From assembly GCA_021153185.1 (NCBI GenBank), contig JAGKTY010000015.1, forward strand, positions 1 to 56,677: DNA of 56,677 nt, written 5' to 3'. A program made the translations under genes and the position numbers. Source of the DNA: Lachnospiraceae bacterium. GTDB lineage: Bacteria > Bacillota > Clostridia > Lachnospirales > Lachnospiraceae. Below the pieces are notes generated by a model. It saw only the letters and a program-made list of their open reading frames with translations. It ran no database searches and had not been told where the DNA came from. Below, piece after piece: positions 1-9,260 of this stretch; position 1 is the first letter of the stretch, and each line of letters starts with the position of its first letter.

Positions 1-182
1 AGGCTGTTTATGATGCGCTTGCCCAGGCAGGTATTCCGATGGTATCAAGTGAGGTTACAATGCTTCCGCAGACCTATGTGGAGCTGACAGATGAAGTAGC
101 ACTCAAATCACTTCAGAAGACACTTGATTTGTTAGATGAAAACGACGATGTACAGGCTGTATACCATAACTGGGATGAATAG
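1..182 (+). CDS. yebC: YebC/PmpR-family protein, C-terminal 59 residues (partial)
   Basis: This open frame enters from the left edge and stops at TAG 180-182. The visible C-terminus contains the stretch GIPMVSSEVTMLPQ and ends DENDDVQAVYHNWDE. That closely matches the conserved end of YebC/PmpR proteins, three-domain DNA- or ribosome-associated factors of about 240 residues; some members act as transcriptional regulators and others relieve ribosome stalling. The N-terminal two thirds lie outside the window, so the start, promoter and full length cannot be judged. The next gene begins 37 bases downstream with its own ribosome site, and the two may share a transcript. Confidence 0.88.
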   Translation, partial: AVYDALAQAGIPMVSSEVTMLPQTYVELTDEVALKSLQKTLDLLDENDDVQAVYHNWDE

Positions 183-219
183 TCCGGGATACAGTTACAT
201 TTCATATAGGAGAAGAAGT

Positions 220-1500
220 ATGAGCAATTACGCAATTGAAACCAAATGTATTCAATCCGGTTATGAACCGGGAAACGGCGAGGCGAGAGTTTTGCCGATT
301 TACCAGAGTACCACATTTAAATATGACTCAACAGAGCATATGGGCAAACTGTTCGCCCTTGAGGAAGACGGCTATTTTTATACAAGACTTGCCAATCCGA
401 CCAATGATGCTGTTGCACAGAAAATCTGTGATTTAGAAGGCGGTGTTGCTGCCGTTCTGACATCATCCGGTCAGGCAGCCAATTATTATGCGGTCTTTAA
501 TATTTGTGAGGCCGGAGATCACCTTGTGATGAGTTCCAAAGTATACGGTGGTACATTTAACCTTCTTGTTAATACGATGAAAAAGATGGGTGTGGAATGT
601 ACCGTTGTTGATCCGGATGCTTCGGAGGAAGAGTTAAATAAAGCATTTCAGCCTAATACCAAATGTGTTGTGGCAGAAAGTGTTGCAAATCCGGCTCTTG
701 TAGTGCTTGATTTTGAAAAATTCGCACGTGTGGCACATGCACACGGCGTTCCGCTTATCGTGGACAATACATTCCCAACACCAATTAATTGTCGTCCGTT
801 TGAGTTTGGGGCAGATATCGTGACACATTCCACGACCAAATATATGGACGGACATGCCACAGTAGTTGGCGGCTGCATCGTCGATAGCGGAAATTTTGAT
901 TGGACGAAATATCCGGAGAAGTTTGCAGGACTTTGCACACCTGATCATACATATCATGGTGTTGTATTTACAGAGCATTTTGGAAAAGCAGCCTATATTT
1001 CCAAAATTGTGACTGTGCTGATGCGCGATTTGGGCTCTATTCCTTCTCCGCATAATTCATTTTTATTAAATATCGGACTTGAGACATTGCATCTTCGTGT
1101 ACCGCGCCATTGTGAGAATGCACAAAAGGTTGCAGAGTTTTTGGAGGCGCATCCAAAAGTAGCAAAGGTTAATTTCCCTGGTCTTAAGAGCAATGCTTAT
1201 TATGAGCTTGCACAAAAATACATGCCGGGCGGCAGTTCAGGTGTCATTTCATTTGTACTGGATGGGACCAAAGAGGATGCAGTTACCTTTATGGATCACC
1301 TAAAGCTGGCTGCAATTGTGACGCACGTTGCTGATGCACGTACATGTGTGCTTCATCCGGCGAGCCATACCCATCGTCAGATGAATGAAAAGCAGCTTTT
1401 AGAAGCCGGCGTTGAGCCGGGACTGATTAGGTTAAGTGTTGGTATTGAGAATGTAAACGATATCATTGCAGACTTAAGCCAGGCACTGGATCAGATTTAA
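220..1500 (+). CDS. O-acetylhomoserine sulfhydrylase (MetY-type PLP enzyme)
   Basis: This 426-residue protein belongs to the Cys/Met-metabolism PLP-dependent (fold type I) family. The PLP lysine is K207 in HSTTKYMDGHA. The motif IVDSGNFDW and the length fit O-acetylhomoserine sulfhydrylases, which make homocysteine (or methionine) from O-acetylhomoserine and sulfide; cystathionine gamma-synthases are nearer 380 residues. A longer reading frame begins at 136, but ATG 220 is chosen because ATAGGAGAAG lies just upstream and family homology begins at SNYAIETK. The glycosyltransferase gene starts 13 bases after the stop. A methionine gamma-lyase role cannot be excluded without substrate data. Confidence 0.82.
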   Translation: MSNYAIETKCIQSGYEPGNGEARVLPIYQSTTFKYDSTEHMGKLFALEEDGYFYTRLANPTNDAVAQKICDLEGGVAAVLTSSGQAANYYAVFNICEAGDHLVMSSKVYGGTFNLLVNTMKKMGVECTVVDPDASEEELNKAFQPNTKCVVAESVANPALVVLDFEKFARVAHAHGVPLIVDNTFPTPINCRPFEFGADIVTHSTTKYMDGHATVVGGCIVDSGNFDWTKYPEKFAGLCTPDHTYHGVVFTEHFGKAAYISKIVTVLMRDLGSIPSPHNSFLLNIGLETLHLRVPRHCENAQKVAEFLEAHPKVAKVNFPGLKSNAYYELAQKYMPGGSSGVISFVLDGTKEDAVTFMDHLKLAAIVTHVADARTCVLHPASHTHRQMNEKQLLEAGVEPGLIRLSVGIENVNDIIADLSQALDQI

Positions 1501-1513
1501 TGTTGGAGATGTT

Positions 1514-2455
1514 ATGGAGAAACTATGTATCGTAGTGCCTTGTTATAACGAGGAAGAAATGCTGCCGATTACGGTTCCTGCACTCAATGATGTGCTTAAG
1601 GATCTGGTAGCCAAAAATAAAATTGATCCGGAAAGCTTTGTTTTATATGTGGACGATGGAAGTAAGGATCAGACATGGCGCAAAATTTGCGAGCTTCACG
1701 AAACATATCCGAATGCATGCGGATTAAAGCTTGCCGGCAATGTCGGTCATCAGTTTGCTCTGACGGCAGGACTCCTTAGTGCAAAAGATTTGTGTGATGT
1801 GACGGTTTCCATTGATGCAGATTTGCAGGACGATGTGGCTGTCATTGAAGAAATGATTGATAAATTCCATGAAGGAAAGGACATTGTTTACGGAGTGCGT
1901 TCAGACCGCAAGAGTGATTCGTTTTTTAAGCGTGTAACAGCACAAGGCTTTTACAAGGTGATGGAATTCATGGGTGTAAAAACCATCTACAATCACGCAG
2001 ATTTCAGATTGATGAGCAAACGTGCGGTGGAACAGTTTTCGAAATATGAAGAAACCAATTTGTATCTTCGTGGCATGATGCCTCTGATCGGCTATGAAAC
2101 GGACTCTGTTTTTTATGAGCGAAAGACAAGGGTGGCAGGAGAGAGTAAATACCCGCTCAAGAAGATGCTTGCACTTGCATGGAATGGAATTACATCGTTT
2201 AGCATTAAGCCAATCGGTTTTATAACAGGCCTTGGCGCATTGATTGTGTGCTGCAGTATCCTGGCTGCAATTTATGCACTCATTTCTTATGCATGGGGAC
2301 ATGTTGTGCCGGGCTGGACAAGCCTTATCTTATCCATCTGGTTTATTGGCGGTGTACAGCTTTTGTCGATTGGACTGATTGGTCAATATATCGGAAAGAT
2401 TTATATCGAAGTAAAACACAGACCACGTTACAATATTGAAACATTATTAAAGTAA
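1514..2455 (+). CDS. GtrB/DPM1-like family 2 glycosyltransferase, membrane-anchored
   Basis: The protein has 313 residues. The N-terminal GT-A domain begins CIVVPCYNEEEMLP and carries the nucleotide-sugar/metal motif DADLQDD near residues 101-107. Two hydrophobic helices follow at about 232-257 and 265-290, and the chain ends in a basic tail with KHRPRYNIE. This is the usual build of polyprenyl-phosphate glycosyltransferases (GtrB, YkoT or ArnC type), which move a sugar from a nucleotide donor onto undecaprenyl phosphate at the inner face of the membrane. The donor sugar cannot be read from the sequence. TTGGAG lies 5 bases before ATG 1514. A strong terminator follows the stop, so this gene ends its transcription unit. 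No flippase or acceptor gene is adjacent. Confidence 0.85.
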   Translation: MEKLCIVVPCYNEEEMLPITVPALNDVLKDLVAKNKIDPESFVLYVDDGSKDQTWRKICELHETYPNACGLKLAGNVGHQFALTAGLLSAKDLCDVTVSIDADLQDDVAVIEEMIDKFHEGKDIVYGVRSDRKSDSFFKRVTAQGFYKVMEFMGVKTIYNHADFRLMSKRAVEQFSKYEETNLYLRGMMPLIGYETDSVFYERKTRVAGESKYPLKKMLALAWNGITSFSIKPIGFITGLGALIVCCSILAAIYALISYAWGHVVPGWTSLILSIWFIGGVQLLSIGLIGQYIGKIYIEVKHRPRYNIETLLK

Positions 2456-2462
2456 TGAAAGT

Positions 2463-2489
2463 CCCGGCGCAAATCGCCGGGCTTTTTTT
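2463..2489 (+). terminator. Rho-independent terminator after the glycosyltransferase
   Basis: The arms CCCGGCG (2463-2469) and CGCCGGG (2475-2481) are perfectly complementary around a 5-base loop. A C and seven T residues follow (2483-2489). The hairpin begins 8 bases after the stop codon. Confidence 0.92.
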
Positions 2490-2541
2490 ATTGCAACGAG
2501 GAAAATGGCCATCATGCTTACATGAATTAGGCGAATTTTTT

Positions 2542-2568
2542 TTGACAAATTGTCCATACTCATACTAG
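2542..2568 (+). promoter_or_regulatory. Possible sigma-A promoter with operator-like palindrome before tepA
   Basis: A perfect -35 hexamer TTGACA lies at 2542-2547. The best -10 candidate, TACTAG at 2563-2568, is weak and its spacing (15) is short. The -35 is embedded in a symmetrical element, GACAA-A-TTGTC (2544-2554), which could be a repressor site. The position between a terminator and the next gene supports a promoter here; the exact -10 is uncertain. Confidence 0.35.
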
Positions 2569-2616
2569 AACTTACAGAAACAGAACACATCGTATCGTAT
2601 GTTAGAAAGGAAATGT

Positions 2617-3285
2617 ATGGATGAGCATGAAAAGCAATTACAGGAAATTAAGGAAAATGGGGAAACGGTTCTTGCGGAAAACAAAAAAGGTCACAAAATC
2701 TACCTTATGTCCATTATTGGAGAAGTGGAAGGGCATGAATGTCTTGGGAGTAACTCGAAAACGACGAAATATGAACACATTCTCCCGAAACTAGCAGTCA
2801 TCGAGGATGACCCGCAGGTTGATGGCGTACTCATTTTGTTAAACACAATGGGTGGGGATGTGGAAGCAGGGCTTGCAATTGCGGAAATGATTGCTTCTCT
2901 CAGCAAACCGACGGTCAGTCTTGTGCTTGGCGGAAGTCATTCGATTGGAATCCCGATTGCAGTGAGTGCTGACTATTCGTTTATTGTGAAAACAGGAACG
3001 ATGGTGATACATCCTGTGCGCCTGAACGGCCTGATTATAGGCGTATCACAAACGTTTGATTATTTTAAAAATATACAGGACAGAATCACCGGCTTTATTG
3101 TGGAGCACTCGGGCATCTCAGAAGAAAAACTGATTGCGTATATGATGGAAACGGAGGTTTTGACAAAGGACGTCGGCAGTATACTGGTTGGAAAAGAAGT
3201 CGTTGATGCAGGCTTGTGTGATGAAGTTGGCGGCATTTGTGAAGCCATCACAAAATTGCATATGATGATTGATAAAAAGCAGTGA
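2617..3285 (+). CDS. tepA: TepA/ClpP-like serine protease
   Basis: The protein has 222 residues and the ClpP/crotonase fold. Recognisable parts are NTMGGDVEAGLAIAEMI, the nucleophile segment GGSHSIG (S109 aligns with the ClpP catalytic serine) and MVIHPV (H132 as catalytic histidine). It resembles Bacillus TepA (YmfB), a cytoplasmic ClpP-like protein first linked to protein translocation. As in Bacillus, it sits immediately before the FtsK/SpoIIIE gene, which supports the assignment. An in-frame ATG exists at 2599, but GAAAGGA lies at the right distance from ATG 2617, so the shorter start is used. There is no signal peptide. Its substrate in this organism is unknown. Confidence 0.82.
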   Translation: MDEHEKQLQEIKENGETVLAENKKGHKIYLMSIIGEVEGHECLGSNSKTTKYEHILPKLAVIEDDPQVDGVLILLNTMGGDVEAGLAIAEMIASLSKPTVSLVLGGSHSIGIPIAVSADYSFIVKTGTMVIHPVRLNGLIIGVSQTFDYFKNIQDRITGFIVEHSGISEEKLIAYMMETEVLTKDVGSILVGKEVVDAGLCDEVGGICEAITKLHMMIDKKQ

Positions 3286-3318
3286 CCACAAAATATAGTA
3301 AAAAATCTGTGTGATGTA

Positions 3319-3347
3319 ATGACATTTGCCTTTAAACGTGATATAAT
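3319..3347 (+). promoter_or_regulatory. Sigma-A promoter for ftsK
   Basis: ATGACA (3319-3324, one mismatch to TTGACA), a spacer of exactly 17, then a perfect TATAAT (3342-3347). It lies in the 105-base gap between tepA and ftsK, 44 bases before the ftsK start. This suggests vegetative rather than sporulation-only expression. Confidence 0.62.
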
Positions 3348-3390
3348 TCTAAAGGTTTATTGGGTGAAATTTCGGAATGGAGGAAGTGTC

Positions 3391-5985
3391 ATGGCATCAA
3401 ATACAGGTAGAAAACCTGCGCCAAAGAAAAAAACTTCAAATAATCGTCGCTCAAACAAAATACAAAATGAACGTATGGATGCAAAGCTTCGGGACGAGAT
3501 TACCTTGCTCATCAGTCTCGGGGTTATGATTTTGTTATTCTTATGCAATTTCCATTTGATTGGCAAATTGGGGGATATTATCAGCAAATTTATGTTTGGA
3601 TTATTCGGTGTGCTTGCATATGTTGCTCCAATTTGTCTCTTTTTTGGAATTTTGTTTACTGTTATAAATCTTGGAAACAAACTTGCGTATCTCAAAGTGT
3701 TTGCCGGCTTTTTGCTTTTTACAATGCTCGATACGATTTGCGCACTGCTTGTGGCACCGGATCAGACAGAGAAGCTTTCGGCATACTATACATATTCAGC
3801 GGAGTTTAGTAAAGGAGGCGGCATTTTTGGCGGAATGTTTGCCAAAGGACTTAGCAGCCTGATCGGAAATGTCGGAACGGTTTGCTTTTGCCTCATTGTA
3901 TTGATTATCAGTCTTGTGATCATCACGGAAAAGAGCATCTTAAGCGAAATCAAATCGGGGAGCAAGGCCCTGTACAACAATATGCGTGAGGATGCCGAGC
4001 GTCTTAGGGAAGAAAGCGAAGTGCGTGCAAGCAGACGGTTGGAACGCAAAGAAGAAACAGCTGGAAATAAGCGTATGGATAAAAAGCGCTCAGGTGTGGT
4101 GATTGATACGTTGCTTCCGCAACAGGACGAGCCTGATAACACTATGAAACCAAAGATATCTGCGCCAAAAGGGGCGGTTTCGGAACTGACCATGGAAAGT
4201 CTTGACCATGTGCGGATTCGTGGTGTTGAGGAAGAAAAGGAATCGGAATTTCCGGAAATTGCGCCGGTTAAAGCAAATGTCAGAAAGCATTCCATCGTGG
4301 AAACGGAGGAAGATGCGGCTATCACAAATCAGATGCCGGAAGCGGCTTTTGTTTCGCCTGTCAATGCGCAGACTACAGTCTCAGATATGAGTCATGCCCC
4401 GGTTATGCCTTCAGAGGGTGGACCTGCCACGGCACAGGCCATCAAACCAAAGGCACATTTGAAGCCGGAAGAGCTTGATATTTCCGAAGATTTAAAAAAG
4501 GCAGCTGTCGCTGCCAAAGCTTATAAAATACCGCCGCTATCGCTCCTTACAAAAGGGGAGAAGAAGGCAGGGGATTCGACAACAGAATTAAAAGCGACAG
4601 CACTCAAATTGCAACAGACATTGCAGACCTTTGGTGTCAATGTGACGATTACAGACATCAGCAAAGGACCTGCTGTTACACGGTATGAATTATCACCGGA
4701 GGTCGGTGTCAAGGTCAGCAAAATTGTGAATTTGGCAGATGACATTAAGCTTGCGCTTGCTGCAACAGATATCCGTATCGAGGCGCCGATTCCCGGCAAA
4801 TCTGCAGTCGGAATCGAGGTGCCAAACAAAGAAAACAGCGCGGTTCATTTCCGGGAATTACTGGAATCATCGGCCTACAAAGAGTTTGGTTCGAACCTTG
4901 CGTTTGCGGTTGGTAAGGATATTTCGGGTAAAGTGGTTGTAACAGATATTGCCAAGATGCCGCATCTTCTTATTGCAGGTGCGACAGGCTCCGGAAAATC
5001 CGTATGTATCAATACGATTATTATGAGTTTGTTATACAAAGCCAAACCCGATGACGTTAAGATGATCATGATAGATCCGAAGGTTGTTGAGCTCAGTGTT
5101 TACAATGGAATCCCGCATTTGATGGTGCCTGTTGTAACAGATCCAAAAAAAGCTGCTGCCGCACTCAATTGGGGCGTGGCAGAGATGACGGACCGCTATA
5201 AGAAGTTTGCGGATCTCAATGTCCGGGATTTAAAGGGATATAATGAAAAAGTTGAGCAGATGGTCACAAACGATGGGGCCGAATTGCCGCAGAAGCTTCC
5301 GCAGGTTGTCATTATCGTAGACGAGCTTGCAGACCTTATGATGGTTGCACCGGGGGAAGTGGAAGAAAGCATCTGCCGTCTTGCACAGCTTGCAAGAGCA
5401 GCGGGCATTCACCTCATTATTGCAACGCAGCGTCCTTCTGTCGATGTCATTACCGGTCTTATCAAAGCCAATATGCCGAGCCGTATTGCTTTTGCAGTTT
5501 CATCCGGTGTGGATAGCCGCACGATTCTTGATATGAATGGTGCAGAAAAGCTTCTCGGAAAAGGAGATATGCTCTTTTACCCACAGAGCATGAGCAAACC
5601 GGCACGTATTCAAGGCGCATTTGTTTCGGATGAGGAAGTTGGTAAAGTCGTTGACTTTTTAAAACAGCAGTGTGACGGAGCGCAATACAGCACCGATACA
5701 CTGGAAAAGATGGCAACACTTGAAAGTGCCAATGCACCTTCGGCACAGTCGAATGATGCTTCATCGTTAGATGAGCATTTTGCTGATGCGGGAAGATTTA
5801 TTATCGACAAAGACAAAGCCTCCATCGGAATGCTCCAGCGTGTATTCAAAATAGGATTTAACCGTGCGGCCAGAATCATGGACCAGCTATGTGAGTATGG
5901 AGTTGTTGGTGAAGAGGAAGGTACAAAACCGCGTAAAGTATTAATGTCTTCAGAACAGTTTGAAAACTTACTGGAAGAAATATAA
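3391..5985 (+). CDS. ftsK: FtsK/SpoIIIE-family DNA translocase
   Basis: The protein has 864 residues. Four membrane helices fill about residues 35-180, and a charged, poorly conserved linker runs to about 400. The alpha/beta motor follows, with Walker A GATGSGKS (530-537) and Walker B VVIIVDELAD (D644, E645). The C-terminal winged-helix gamma domain (about 795-864, with RVFKIGFNRAARIMDQL) would read polar DNA signals. This family pumps chromosome DNA through the division or sporulation septum. ATG 3391 is preferred over the upstream ATG 3319 because GGAGGA lies just before it, and because 3319 falls inside the promoter. Only one copy is in the window, and its sigma-A promoter points to a housekeeping role; use in sporulation is also possible. 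Confidence 0.95.
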   Translation: MASNTGRKPAPKKKTSNNRRSNKIQNERMDAKLRDEITLLISLGVMILLFLCNFHLIGKLGDIISKFMFGLFGVLAYVAPICLFFGILFTVINLGNKLAYLKVFAGFLLFTMLDTICALLVAPDQTEKLSAYYTYSAEFSKGGGIFGGMFAKGLSSLIGNVGTVCFCLIVLIISLVIITEKSILSEIKSGSKALYNNMREDAERLREESEVRASRRLERKEETAGNKRMDKKRSGVVIDTLLPQQDEPDNTMKPKISAPKGAVSELTMESLDHVRIRGVEEEKESEFPEIAPVKANVRKHSIVETEEDAAITNQMPEAAFVSPVNAQTTVSDMSHAPVMPSEGGPATAQAIKPKAHLKPEELDISEDLKKAAVAAKAYKIPPLSLLTKGEKKAGDSTTELKATALKLQQTLQTFGVNVTITDISKGPAVTRYELSPEVGVKVSKIVNLADDIKLALAATDIRIEAPIPGKSAVGIEVPNKENSAVHFRELLESSAYKEFGSNLAFAVGKDISGKVVVTDIAKMPHLLIAGATGSGKSVCINTIIMSLLYKAKPDDVKMIMIDPKVVELSVYNGIPHLMVPVVTDPKKAAAALNWGVAEMTDRYKKFADLNVRDLKGYNEKVEQMVTNDGAELPQKLPQVVIIVDELADLMMVAPGEVEESICRLAQLARAAGIHLIIATQRPSVDVITGLIKANMPSRIAFAVSSGVDSRTILDMNGAEKLLGKGDMLFYPQSMSKPARIQGAFVSDEEVGKVVDFLKQQCDGAQYSTDTLEKMATLESANAPSAQSNDASSLDEHFADAGRFIIDKDKASIGMLQRVFKIGFNRAARIMDQLCEYGVVGEEEGTKPRKVLMSSEQFENLLEEI

Positions 5986-6008
5986 TCAAAAGTGAAAGGA
6001 AGGAAAAC

Positions 6009-7679
6009 ATGAAAACAGACATTCAAATCGCACAAGAAGCAACCATGCTTCCAATTACGGAAGTGGCAAAGGGTGTAGGAATTGAAGCAGATGATTTGGA
6101 ATTATACGGAAAATATAAAGCCAAAATCAGTGATGCTTATTTGAAGCGTATTGAGAAGAATCAAGACGGTAAATTGATTCTTGTAACTGCAATCAATCCA
6201 ACTCCTGCAGGCGAAGGAAAAACGACAACATCGGTAGGACTTGGACAGGCCTTCGGACAGCTTGGAAAAAAAGCGATCATTGCGCTTCGTGAACCGAGTC
6301 TCGGACCATGTTTTGGTGTGAAAGGCGGTGCGGCCGGCGGCGGATATGCCCAGGTTGTTCCGATGGAAGATTTAAATCTTCATTTCACAGGTGACTTTCA
6401 TGCAATTACAAGTGCCAACAATTTGCTCGCAGCGATGCTTGACAATCACATGCAGCAAGGCAATGAACTCGGCATCGACCCGCGCCAGATTGTCTGGAAA
6501 CGCTGTCTTGATATGAATGACCGAGTCCTTCGTAACTGTGTTGTTGGACTTGGCAACAAAATGGATGGTGTTGTCAGGGAAGATCATTTTGTCATCACGG
6601 TTGCTTCGGAAATTATGGCAATCTTATGTCTTGCAAATGACATGGATGATTTAAAGGAAAGACTTGGCAGAATTATTGTTGCCTACAATTATCAAAATGA
6701 ACCGGTGACTGCTGCGCAGATTGGTGCAGTCGGTGCTATGGCAGCACTCTTAAAGGATGCGTTAAAACCAAATCTGATTCAGACACTTGAGCATACACCG
6801 GCTTTGGTGCATGGCGGACCGTTTGCCAACATTGCACACGGCTGTAACAGTGTGCGCGCGACAAAAGCAGCACTCAAAATGGCAGATTATGTCATCACAG
6901 AGGCAGGCTTTGGTGCTGACCTCGGCGCTGAGAAATTTTTTGATATCAAGTGTCGTCTTTCAGGTCTTAAGCCGGATGCCGTTGTACTCGTAGCAACCAT
7001 CCGTGCACTGAAATACAATGGTGGTGTCGTAAAAGATAATCTTTCAGAGGAAAATCTTGATGCGCTCAGAAAAGGTATCGTAAATCTTGAAAAGCATATC
7101 GAAAACGTACAGAAGTACGGTGTGCCGGTGGTTGTGACACTCAATTCCTTTGTGACAGATACCAAAGAAGAAATTGCGTTTGTAGAGCAGTTCTGTCATG
7201 ACCGCAATTGCGAGTTTGCACTTTCTGAAGTTTGGGAAAAGGGCGGCAAAGGCGGTGTCGCACTTGCCGAGAAGGTACTTGATACGCTGGAAAACAAAGA
7301 ATCCCATTTTAAAGTTCTTTATGACGATAACCTTTCTTTGAATGAAAAAATCGAGTGTATTTGTACAGAAATTTACGGTGCAGCACATGTTACATATTCT
7401 GCACAGGCAAGTAAACAGCTGGCACGCCTGACTGAACTCGGATTCGGAAATATGCCGGTATGTATGGCGAAAAACCAGTATTCGTTGTCAGACGATCCAA
7501 AGCTTCTTGGCAGACCGGTTGGTTTTGATATGAATATTCGTGAAGTGTATGTTTCTGCCGGCGCAGGCTTTGTGGTCGTACTGACCGGTGCAGTCATGAC
7601 GATGCCGGGACTTCCGAAAAAACCGGCAGCACTTGGCATTGATGTCAATCATGACGGTGTTATTACAGGATTATTCTAA
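6009..7679 (+). CDS. fhs: Formate--tetrahydrofolate ligase
   Basis: This 556-residue cytoplasmic enzyme joins formate to tetrahydrofolate with ATP, giving 10-formyl-THF. The P-loop TPAGEGKTTTS starts at T65, and the family signature GGAAGGGYAQVVPMED follows at about 103-118. The length matches the family (about 556) and the frame is intact to the C-terminal GLF. The ribosome site is AAAGGAAGG, 7 bases before ATG. The gene follows ftsK by 23 bases with no terminator, so cotranscription is likely. In Clostridia this enzyme serves purine supply and the methyl branch of the acetyl-CoA pathway; no other Wood-Ljungdahl gene is in the window, so acetogenesis should not be inferred. Confidence 0.97.
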   Translation: MKTDIQIAQEATMLPITEVAKGVGIEADDLELYGKYKAKISDAYLKRIEKNQDGKLILVTAINPTPAGEGKTTTSVGLGQAFGQLGKKAIIALREPSLGPCFGVKGGAAGGGYAQVVPMEDLNLHFTGDFHAITSANNLLAAMLDNHMQQGNELGIDPRQIVWKRCLDMNDRVLRNCVVGLGNKMDGVVREDHFVITVASEIMAILCLANDMDDLKERLGRIIVAYNYQNEPVTAAQIGAVGAMAALLKDALKPNLIQTLEHTPALVHGGPFANIAHGCNSVRATKAALKMADYVITEAGFGADLGAEKFFDIKCRLSGLKPDAVVLVATIRALKYNGGVVKDNLSEENLDALRKGIVNLEKHIENVQKYGVPVVVTLNSFVTDTKEEIAFVEQFCHDRNCEFALSEVWEKGGKGGVALAEKVLDTLENKESHFKVLYDDNLSLNEKIECICTEIYGAAHVTYSAQASKQLARLTELGFGNMPVCMAKNQYSLSDDPKLLGRPVGFDMNIREVYVSAGAGFVVVLTGAVMTMPGLPKKPAALGIDVNHDGVITGLF

Positions 7680-7691
7680 AGGGTGGAAAAT

Positions 7692-9128
7692 ATGAAATGT
7701 CCATTTTGTAATGCGGACATGAAAGAAGAACAAGTTTTTTGTGAATCTTGTGGAAAAGAAATACATCTGGTTCCGCTGTTTGATCCATCTGTCGAATTGA
7801 CAATGGAACAATCACTCAGCGGAATCGCTGACCATGTAGCCCAAAAAGAACATCCACAGGGGAATGATGCGTCAGAACCGGAAAATACATCTGCCAACTC
7901 CCATTTTTCGGTTGTGAAGATCGTATGGATTGTTATTTCGGCAATTGTAGCGATTACATTGATTGTATGTGCAGTTTTGATAACGCCGAAGTTTTTTAGC
8001 GCAGATGCATATTATGAAAGTGCATATGCCGCTTATGATATCGGAAAGGATGCGCGGGCAAAAGAGTATGCAATCAAAGCGCTTGAGAAACAGCTTCCGG
8101 TTGATAAGCAGTATGATATGGCAATGCTGATTGCAACAATTTGTGCCGGTGAAGGGCAGGATGATGAAGCTTCAGCTTATTATCAGAAGTGTATTGTGTT
8201 AAAGCCGGATGAAACCATGGCATATGATGCATTAATTGCGCTATATGAACGCAGCAAATCCTATGAACAGATTGCACAATTGCTTTCTTCTTGCGAAAAT
8301 CCGCAAATTACGACAAAATATGCAAAATATTTGGCCAATAAACCGGCTTTTGATACACCATCAGGGGAATATGATAGTGTGATTTATCAAAAAATTTTAA
8401 CCGATGGCGAAGGTGAGATCCATTATACAATCAATGGGGAAAAACCGACAAAAGACAGTGAAAAATATGGTATGCCAATCAAATTAGAAACAGGCGTTTT
8501 TCATATAGAAGCTGTTTTTATCAACCGCTATGGTGTGGAAAGCGAAACGGCAAGCGTTGATTTGACGATTGATGTAGCGGCCCCGGATGGCCCGGAAATC
8601 AGTTTGGAGTCCGGCGCCTATCATGAGCCACAATACATCGATGTATTTATGCCTGACCATACGTATTCCGTTTATTATACGATTGACGGGGACCAGCCGG
8701 ACTTGTCATCTGTCAAATATGAATCACCGCTTTTATTACAGCTTGGCAGTCACACATACCGTTTTATCATGTATGATGAGGATGGTGTTGCAAGCGACGT
8801 GGAGGAGAGGACCTATCAGCTTGATTTGCCGGATGCAGTGATTTTACCGGAAACAGCCAAATATATGTTGATTCAAAATCTTGTGGTACGCGGGATTTTG
8901 TCAGATGCGACAGGACATTTAAGCACAACAGGTGAAATCAGACAATATGATACCAATACAGCGTTTTCCCAGGAAGGACAGACGTTCTATCTGTTTGTAG
9001 AGAGTGTGCATGATTCCTCCGGAGGAAATATTGCGACTGGAACACTATATGGTGTACAGGTGCAAACGGGAGAAGTGTATAAGGTTTTTTGTGATGATAG
9101 CGGATTGTATCAAACTCAGCCATTGTAA
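7692..9128 (+). CDS. Zinc-ribbon / TM / TPR / CHB_HEX_C-like membrane protein
   Basis: I do not recognise a named gene. The 478-residue product begins with a four-cysteine zinc ribbon (C3, C6, C17, C20) and an acidic linker, then one membrane helix at about 74-97. Next come TPR-like helices (about 100-200). Two beta-rich modules (about 225-290 and 310-375) carry the pattern HYTINGEKPT / YYTIDGDQPD, typical of chitobiase/hexosaminidase C-terminal (CHB_HEX_C) repeats. A C-terminal domain of about 95 residues has no recognised family. The expected topology is a cytoplasmic ribbon with most of the chain outside. GTG 7683 is in frame, but AAAGGG is better placed for ATG 7692. The gene follows fhs by 12 bases. 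A surface scaffold or carbohydrate-contacting role is only a guess. Confidence 0.78.
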   Translation: MKCPFCNADMKEEQVFCESCGKEIHLVPLFDPSVELTMEQSLSGIADHVAQKEHPQGNDASEPENTSANSHFSVVKIVWIVISAIVAITLIVCAVLITPKFFSADAYYESAYAAYDIGKDARAKEYAIKALEKQLPVDKQYDMAMLIATICAGEGQDDEASAYYQKCIVLKPDETMAYDALIALYERSKSYEQIAQLLSSCENPQITTKYAKYLANKPAFDTPSGEYDSVIYQKILTDGEGEIHYTINGEKPTKDSEKYGMPIKLETGVFHIEAVFINRYGVESETASVDLTIDVAAPDGPEISLESGAYHEPQYIDVFMPDHTYSVYYTIDGDQPDLSSVKYESPLLLQLGSHTYRFIMYDEDGVASDVEERTYQLDLPDAVILPETAKYMLIQNLVVRGILSDATGHLSTTGEIRQYDTNTAFSQEGQTFYLFVESVHDSSGGNIATGTLYGVQVQTGEVYKVFCDDSGLYQTQPL

Positions 9129-9131
9129 TAC

Positions 9132-9160
9132 TTGCGTTTTTTACAGTTTTCTCGTATTAT
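9132..9160 (+). promoter_or_regulatory. Probable promoter for nfnAB
   Basis: TTGCGT (9132-9137), spacer 17, TATTAT (9155-9160, one mismatch from TATAAT). It lies at the start of the 132-base gap before nfnA and would give a leader of about 95 bases. No riboswitch-like structure was evident in that leader. Confidence 0.42.
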
Positions 9161-9260
9161 TACATTTGTGAGCATTTTGAAATGAGAAAAGAAAACTGCC
9201 TATTGATTTTTAGGCGTTTCAAATGAAGTGTTTAATCATACCAAATGAGGAGGATAAAAA

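Noticed and set aside
9198..9215. Small inverted repeat GCCTA-8-TAGGC before nfnA
   Set aside because: Only five base pairs with an 8-base loop and no T-tract; too weak to call a terminator or riboswitch.
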